Part shown: one piece after another, positions 42,628 to 46,938 of the stretch
Layout of the letters: each line of letters starts with the position of its first letter
Position numbering within the stretch: position 1 is the stretch's first letter
NCBI GenBank assembly: GCA_025464445.1
Contig: JAODLY010000025.1
Span: 1 to 46,938, forward strand
DNA from: Rhodoglobus sp.
GTDB taxonomy: Bacteria > Actinomycetota > Actinomycetes > Actinomycetales > Microbacteriaceae
DNA: 46,938 nt
Direction of reading: 5' to 3'
The notes under the pieces: generated by a model
The model's database searches: none
The model's input: only the letters and a program-made list of their open reading frames with translations
Told to the model about the DNA's origin: nothing
Position numbers and translations under genes: made by a program

Positions 42628-44299
42628 TGCGGGGCTTTCGTCTTCGCAGGACGGTCCTGACGATGCCGAACGCGAACATCGCGACGACGAGCACCGCGAT
42701 GACGATCACGACCGGGGTCTCCCAGCCCGCCTGCACATTGATCTCCGTGCGGGTCGGCGACCCGATCGGCACCCCCGAAGCACTCGTGAGGGACATGGTG
42801 AGCGCGACGGTGCCGTTGGAGATCGCCTGCACAGGAATCTGGCCTTTGCCCTGCGAGTTCGGCTCGATGACGAGCTTTACGCGACTGCTCTCCACTGCGA
42901 GCAGGCCGGAGTCTGCTCGAACCGAGATGTATACGGTCACCGCCTGATCCAGGCCGTTGCTCACCGCAATGGGAAGAGTCGCCCGGTCGGCGAGCAGGTT
43001 TATCCTGCTGCTCGCGACGATCTCCACCGACGAGACGAGGCCGGCCGACGTGGACAGGAAGTCTCCCGCAGCGGAAGGCCATGCAGCCAGGTTCGACTGC
43101 CACTGGTTCGCGAGCACGCTCAGCAGCACGAGCCGACGAGGGGCGGTAATGGCGAGGGGGTCCTCCGCGACGGAGGCGAACTGCTGTTCAGCCCGCTCGG
43201 CGGCGAACATCGGGGATGCCAGTGCCACCCGGTCGGCGGCTTGCGGTGCGTCGACGACGGTTGCAGGGGTGCCCGCGTCGGCGACGATGCTCGACAGCGG
43301 GACCATGCTGACTGAGCCGTCCACCGCAAGCTGGCTGAGGGTCTCGGCGAGGCGACCCCCAGCGAAAAGGATCGACCTGTCGATTGTGGCAAGCACTTCG
43401 GTCTCGTCAGCGGAGCGTGCGCTGCGCGCTGTGGCGATCGCATCGGTGAGGGTGGACATCGCCGCGAGCCAATCGCCATCGGTGGTCCCCCCCGCCGCCG
43501 AGCGCAACGCCGCGGAGACCGGGCCGTCGGAAACGAGCACCTTGTTGCCATCCACGACGACGGAGCTGCTACCCGCGGCATCCCGCTTCACGTTCGTGGA
43601 GGACAGGATCGTGGAGGTGTACCCGCTTGCCGAGAGCGCCTGCAGGTCGGTGGCGATCGCCGAGTCATCCCTCGGCCAGGCGATGCCGCTGAGGGTATAC
43701 GGCCAGTCGAGCAGCGTGCGCGTTGTCGGAAGGGCGGGCAGCACGGGGTTGGCCGGGTCCGCTGTGGGGCTTGCCGAAGGGGTGGCCGTCGTGTCTGTGG
43801 CAGCCGCGAAATTGGCGGGGTCGATGGCGAAGTCGAATGCCTGCGGCTGGGGCACTGTCAACGCTCCCGCTTGCGTCGCGAGGGTCACGTCGGCGTCTTC
43901 ATAGGCGAGCGCGAACGTCTGGTTTGGCGCGGCGGCCAGGCGCTCGAGCCACGCCGTCGCGGAGGCGGGCGCCGCGCTACCGAGCACGCGGATCGAGACG
44001 ATGATCATCGGGTCGACGCCGATCGCGACCTGCTGGCCGATCACGGCATCCAGCTGTCGTGTGAGCAGCCCGAGGGGTGCGGTGTACTGCGCGAGTTCGT
44101 CGGCGCTCACGAGCCCCGTTGTGCCCGCCGGCACAACGAGAGGCACAGCGATCGCGAGCCTGACGGGAGCCGCGGCATCCACGGCTGTCGCCGGCAGCGC
44201 GCCCGTGACGACCCCGGCCAGCCCAGCGAGGAGAGCGAGGGCGGCGAGCACCGGTCTCCATGGCGTGGGCCGACGCCCGGATTCTCCCTCGGCCAGCAT
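42620..44299 (-). CDS. DUF6049 family membrane-anchored extracellular protein
   Basis: About 559 residues. The N-terminal signal or anchor segment is PVLAALALLAGLAGVVTGAL; a large exported region follows (alanine/threonine rich, with ATPSASPTADPANP linker), and one C-terminal membrane helix (TPVVIVIAVLVVAMFAFGIV) ends in a basic RTVLRRRKPRNG. No catalytic motif was seen. Family members regularly precede murJ in Actinobacteria, implying an envelope role. The start is uncertain: ATG 44299, GTG 44317 or further upstream; later starts are favoured because the divergent pcnA starts at 44378. Confidence 0.82.
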   Translation of the reverse strand: MLAEGESGRRPTPWRPVLAALALLAGLAGVVTGALPATAVDAAAPVRLAIAVPLVVPAGTTGLVSADELAQYTAPLGLLTRQLDAVIGQQVAIGVDPMIIVSIRVLGSAAPASATAWLERLAAAPNQTFALAYEDADVTLATQAGALTVPQPQAFDFAIDPANFAAATDTTATPSASPTADPANPVLPALPTTRTLLDWPYTLSGIAWPRDDSAIATDLQALSASGYTSTILSSTNVKRDAAGSSSVVVDGNKVLVSDGPVSAALRSAAGGTTDGDWLAAMSTLTDAIATARSARSADETEVLATIDRSILFAGGRLAETLSQLAVDGSVSMVPLSSIVADAGTPATVVDAPQAADRVALASPMFAAERAEQQFASVAEDPLAITAPRRLVLLSVLANQWQSNLAAWPSAAGDFLSTSAGLVSSVEIVASSRINLLADRATLPIAVSNGLDQAVTVYISVRADSGLLAVESSRVKLVIEPNSQGKGQIPVQAISNGTVALTMSLTSASGVPIGSPTRTEINVQAGWETPVVIVIAVLVVAMFAFGIVRTVLRRRKPRNG

Positions 44300-44377
44300 G
44301 GTCACGAGTCTATTCACCCGTGCCTGTGAGGCCCGCGCGGGCGATGCCGCAGGATCGCCTTGTGGCAAGCTGTTCGC

Positions 44378-45793
44378 ATGAGCGTCGCCACGGCAATCGT
44401 GAGGCTCGGCGAGCTCGCCGACTCTCCTCCCGTCGCCCGACTCTCGGCGGCGTTCGCAGCGGCCGGCAGGGAGCTGGCCCTTGTCGGCGGGCCGGTTCGT
44501 GATGCGTTCCTCGACCGGGAGGTCAGTGACCTCGACTTCGCGACGAGCGCGACACCCGACGAGATCTCGGCCATCGTCGCACCCATCTCGGAAGCGCGGT
44601 GGGATGTGGGGCGCGAGTTCGGCACGATTGCCGCACGAATCGCCGGCAGGCAGGTCGAGATCACCACCTATCGCGCGGACTCATACGACAGCACGAGCCG
44701 CAAGCCGGTCGTGGCCTTCGGCAGCTCGCTCGAGGAGGACCTCGCCAGGCGCGACTTCACCATCAATTCGATGGCCCTGCGGCTACCCGAACGCGCGCTC
44801 GTCGACCCGTGGGGTGGCCTCGACGACCTGCTTGCACGGACGATCACCACGCCGGGGCCGCCGGAGGTGTCGTTCGGCGACGATCCGCTGAGGATGCTGC
44901 GGGCCGCCAGGTTCACATCGCAACTGGGTTTCACGGTGGCCGAGCCGACGGTGCAGGCTATGCGCGATCTTGCCCAGCGGCTGGAGATCGTGAGCGTGGA
45001 GCGCATCAGCGACGAGCTGTCGAAGCTGCTGCGCACCGATGACCCCGTGCCGGGCATCCGGCTGCTCGTGGAGACCGGGATCGCGCAACTCGTGCTGCCG
45101 GAGGTGCCGGCCCTGAAGCTTGAGATCGACGAACACGCGCACCACAAGGACGTGTACGAGCACAGCCTCACCGTGCTCGAGCAGGCTATCGAGCTGGAGA
45201 AGTCGCGGGGCCACGAACCCGACCTCGTGCTGCGCCTCGCCGCGCTCCTGCACGACATAGGCAAACCGGCCACCCGCAAGATCGAAGCGGGCGGGGTCGT
45301 GACTTTCCACCATCACGACGTCGTCGGGGGCAAGCTCGCTGGGCGGCGGCTCAAAGCGCTGCGCTTCGACAACGACACGGTCGCTGCCGTGAGCCGGCTC
45401 ATCGAGTTGCACCTGCGTTTCTTCGGTTACACAGATGGCGCATGGACAGACTCGGCGGTGCGCCGCTACGTGCGCGACGCGGGAGAGCTGCTCGAGCGGT
45501 TGCACATCCTCACCCGGGCCGACGTCACAACCCGCAACCGCAAGAAGGCCGACAGGCTCTCCTTCGCCTACGACGATCTCGAGGAGCGCATCGCCCAGAT
45601 CGCGGAGGCGGAGGGAATCGCCGCAGTACGGCCCGATCTCGACGGCGAGCAGATCATGGCGATCCTGGGGTTGAAGCCCGGGCGCGAGGTCGGCGAGGCG
45701 TACCGCTTCCTGCTCGAACTGCGTCTCGACGAGGGCCCGTTGGGGCCGGAAGAGGCGGAGAAACGGCTCAGGAGTTGGTGGGCGGCGCGCTGA
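44378..45793 (+). CDS. pcnA: CCA tRNA nucleotidyltransferase
   Basis: A 471-residue class II nucleotidyltransferase that adds CCA to tRNA 3' ends. Catalytic head: LVGGPVRDAFLDREVSDLDF with the two carboxylates, then RRDFTINSMAL and the neck GGLDDLLARTI. A C-terminal HD domain (ALLHDIGKPATR, HHHDVVG) is present. Sequence cannot exclude poly(A) polymerase activity, but the three tRNA genes in this window all lack encoded CCA, which requires such an enzyme. The ATG at 44378 is chosen; an upstream in-frame ATG at 44360 adds MWQAVR. The stop abuts the convergent ino1 gene. Confidence 0.93.
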   Translation: MSVATAIVRLGELADSPPVARLSAAFAAAGRELALVGGPVRDAFLDREVSDLDFATSATPDEISAIVAPISEARWDVGREFGTIAARIAGRQVEITTYRADSYDSTSRKPVVAFGSSLEEDLARRDFTINSMALRLPERALVDPWGGLDDLLARTITTPGPPEVSFGDDPLRMLRAARFTSQLGFTVAEPTVQAMRDLAQRLEIVSVERISDELSKLLRTDDPVPGIRLLVETGIAQLVLPEVPALKLEIDEHAHHKDVYEHSLTVLEQAIELEKSRGHEPDLVLRLAALLHDIGKPATRKIEAGGVVTFHHHDVVGGKLAGRRLKALRFDNDTVAAVSRLIELHLRFFGYTDGAWTDSAVRRYVRDAGELLERLHILTRADVTTRNRKKADRLSFAYDDLEERIAQIAEAEGIAAVRPDLDGEQIMAILGLKPGREVGEAYRFLLELRLDEGPLGPEEAEKRLRSWWAAR

Positions 45794-46864
45794 TCAGGCG
45801 TGAGAACTGATCCAGTCGTCGAGCATTTGCCGGGCGACCGGGTCGGGATGCTGCGCGGGCGGCGACTTCATCAGGTAGGCGGATGCCGCCTCCAGGGGCC
45901 CGCCGATCCCCGCGTCCAGGGCGACTTTCGCCGCCCTGACGGCATCGATCACGACGCCTGCGGAGTTTGGGGAATCCCACACCTCGAGCTTGTACTCGAG
46001 GCTCGTCGGGGCATTGCCGAAACCGTGGCCCTCGAGCCGCACGAACGCGAGCTTGCGATCGTCGAGCCACGGGATGTGGTCGCTCGGCCCGATGTGCACG
46101 TTGCGCGGTTCGATAGCGGCATCGATGTTGCTCGTGACCGACTGGGTCTTCGAGATCTTCTTCGACTCCAGCCGCGACCGCTCGAGCATGTTCTTGAAGT
46201 CCATGTTGCCGCCGACGTTGAGCTGGTACGTGCGGTCGAGCACCAGCCCGCGCTCCTCGAACAGGCGAGCGAGCACCCTGTGGGTGATGGTCGCACCGAA
46301 CTGGCTCTTCACGTCATCACCGACTATCGGAATGCCTGCCGCAGTGAACCTTGCCGCCCATTCCGGGTCACTGGCGATGAACACGGGCAGTGCGTTGACG
46401 AATGCGACGCCGGCGTCGATGGCCGCTTGCGCGTAGTGCTTCGCGGCGAGTTCTGAGCCGACAGGCACGTAGCAGATGAGAACGTCGACGTCGGCGTCGC
46501 GCAGCGCCTGGGCGACGTCGACGACGGGGGCAGTCGACTCGGTGACGAGTTCGCGGTAATACTCGCCAAGACCGTCGAGGGTTGGACCGCGCTGCACGAT
46601 TACTCCGGTGCGGGCGACGTCGGCGAACCGGTATGTCGAGTTCTGGCTCGCCCACATGGCGTCGGCGAGGTCCACACCCACCTTGAGGGCGTCCACGTCG
46701 AACGCCGCCACGAATTCGAGATCGCCGACGGCGTGCGGCCCGAGCCTGTTGTGCATGAGCCCGGGGATCATGGTGTCGGCCGCGGCATCCGCGTAGAAGG
46801 TCACGCCCTGAATGAGTGAATTCGCGCAGTTGCCGACCCCGGCGATAGCGACCCTGACGGTCAT
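45794..46864 (-). CDS. ino1: Inositol-3-phosphate synthase
   Basis: A 356-residue enzyme converting glucose 6-phosphate to inositol 3-phosphate for phosphatidylinositol, mycothiol and related actinobacterial products. N-terminal NAD motif [47 protein letters not shown] and [11 protein letters not shown] are characteristic of the short actinobacterial and archaeal class. GAGGAG is about 10 nt upstream of the ATG. The remaining 74 nt to the window edge hold its promoter region only; nothing further is identifiable there. Confidence 0.95.
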   Translation of the reverse strand: MTVRVAIAGVGNCANSLIQGVTFYADAAADTMIPGLMHNRLGPHAVGDLEFVAAFDVDALKVGVDLADAMWASQNSTYRFADVARTGVIVQRGPTLDGLGEYYRELVTESTAPVVDVAQALRDADVDVLICYVPVGSELAAKHYAQAAIDAGVAFVNALPVFIASDPEWAARFTAAGIPIVGDDVKSQFGATITHRVLARLFEERGLVLDRTYQLNVGGNMDFKNMLERSRLESKKISKTQSVTSNIDAAIEPRNVHIGPSDHIPWLDDRKLAFVRLEGHGFGNAPTSLEYKLEVWDSPNSAGVVIDAVRAAKVALDAGIGGPLEAASAYLMKSPPAQHPDPVARQMLDDWISSHA

Positions 46865-46938
46865 GGCCTTGGTGCTCCTCGAGAGATATGACTACACTTG
46901 ACAGGTTGTCTAAGCCCGCTGTGCTTGTTGTGCATCGG

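Noticed and set aside
46898-46903. TTGACA on the plus strand near the window edge as a -35
   Set aside because: No matching -10 hexamer at 16-18 nt and the downstream gene is outside the window; it is on the wrong strand for ino1.

Overview
The window is about 47 kb of high-GC DNA around the chromosome replication origin of an actinobacterium. The dnaA-dnaN-recF-gyrB-gyrA block, the fhaAB-pstP-rodA-pbpA-pknAB signalling operon, DUF3566, CrgA, DUF6049, NucS and actinobacterial-type Ino1 all point to Actinobacteria. The protein details (FhaA beginning GLLDNFERGLE, the short NAD-type gnd between dnaN and recF, the class E sortase beside trpG) suggest family Microbacteriaceae. The genus is not identified. 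The family assignment is inferred from memory of gene families, not from a search.

Layout. 1-5.5 kb: end of the mismatch endonuclease nucS, a HAD phosphatase, a small zinc-ribbon protein divergent from an OhrR/MarR regulator around a perfect 18-bp palindrome, then a three-gene type III polyketide synthase cluster like srsABC, a lipoprotein and an acetyltransferase. 5.5-5.9 kb: tRNA-Leu(CAG) with an unusual downstream region. 6-15 kb: one long run of coupled genes for phospho-signalling and cell-wall elongation (fhaA, fhaB, pstP, rodA/ftsW, pbpA, pknA, pknB). 15-20 kb: trpG/pabA, a tiny membrane protein, sortase E, crgA, rhomboid protease, cyclophilin, a membrane protein and an M23-like lipoprotein. 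20.3-20.8 kb: tRNA-Ala(TGC) and tRNA-Ile(GAT), the former with the same unusual downstream architecture as tRNA-Leu. 20.8-31.6 kb (minus strand): DUF3566, gyrA, gyrB, dciA, recF, gnd, dnaN, dnaA, with DnaA boxes on both sides of dnaA. 31.7-36.8 kb (plus strand): rpmH, rnpA, yidD, yidC, jag/khpB, rsmG, parA, parB with three parS sites. 37-47 kb: ddl, an aminotransferase, trxA, trxB, murJ, a DUF6049 protein, pcnA (CCA-adding) and ino1.

How the genes work together. Transcription diverges from the dnaA/rpmH gap, as is usual at bacterial origins. ParB loading sites sit inside the rsmG-parA transcription unit. Ser/Thr kinases PknA/PknB, opposed by PstP and read by FHA proteins, probably tune the RodA/PbpA elongation pair, CrgA and MurJ. 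The three tRNA genes do not encode CCA, which fits the CCA-adding enzyme present.

Most of the window is ordinary, conserved core genome: no CRISPR array, insertion sequence, phage or defence island was seen. The least explained signals are the matching 216/217-bp tail structures downstream of tRNA-Leu and tRNA-Ala, parS sites that contain start codons, a candidate OhrR operator that also carries both divergent -10 elements, and a 22-bp tandem repeat after parB.
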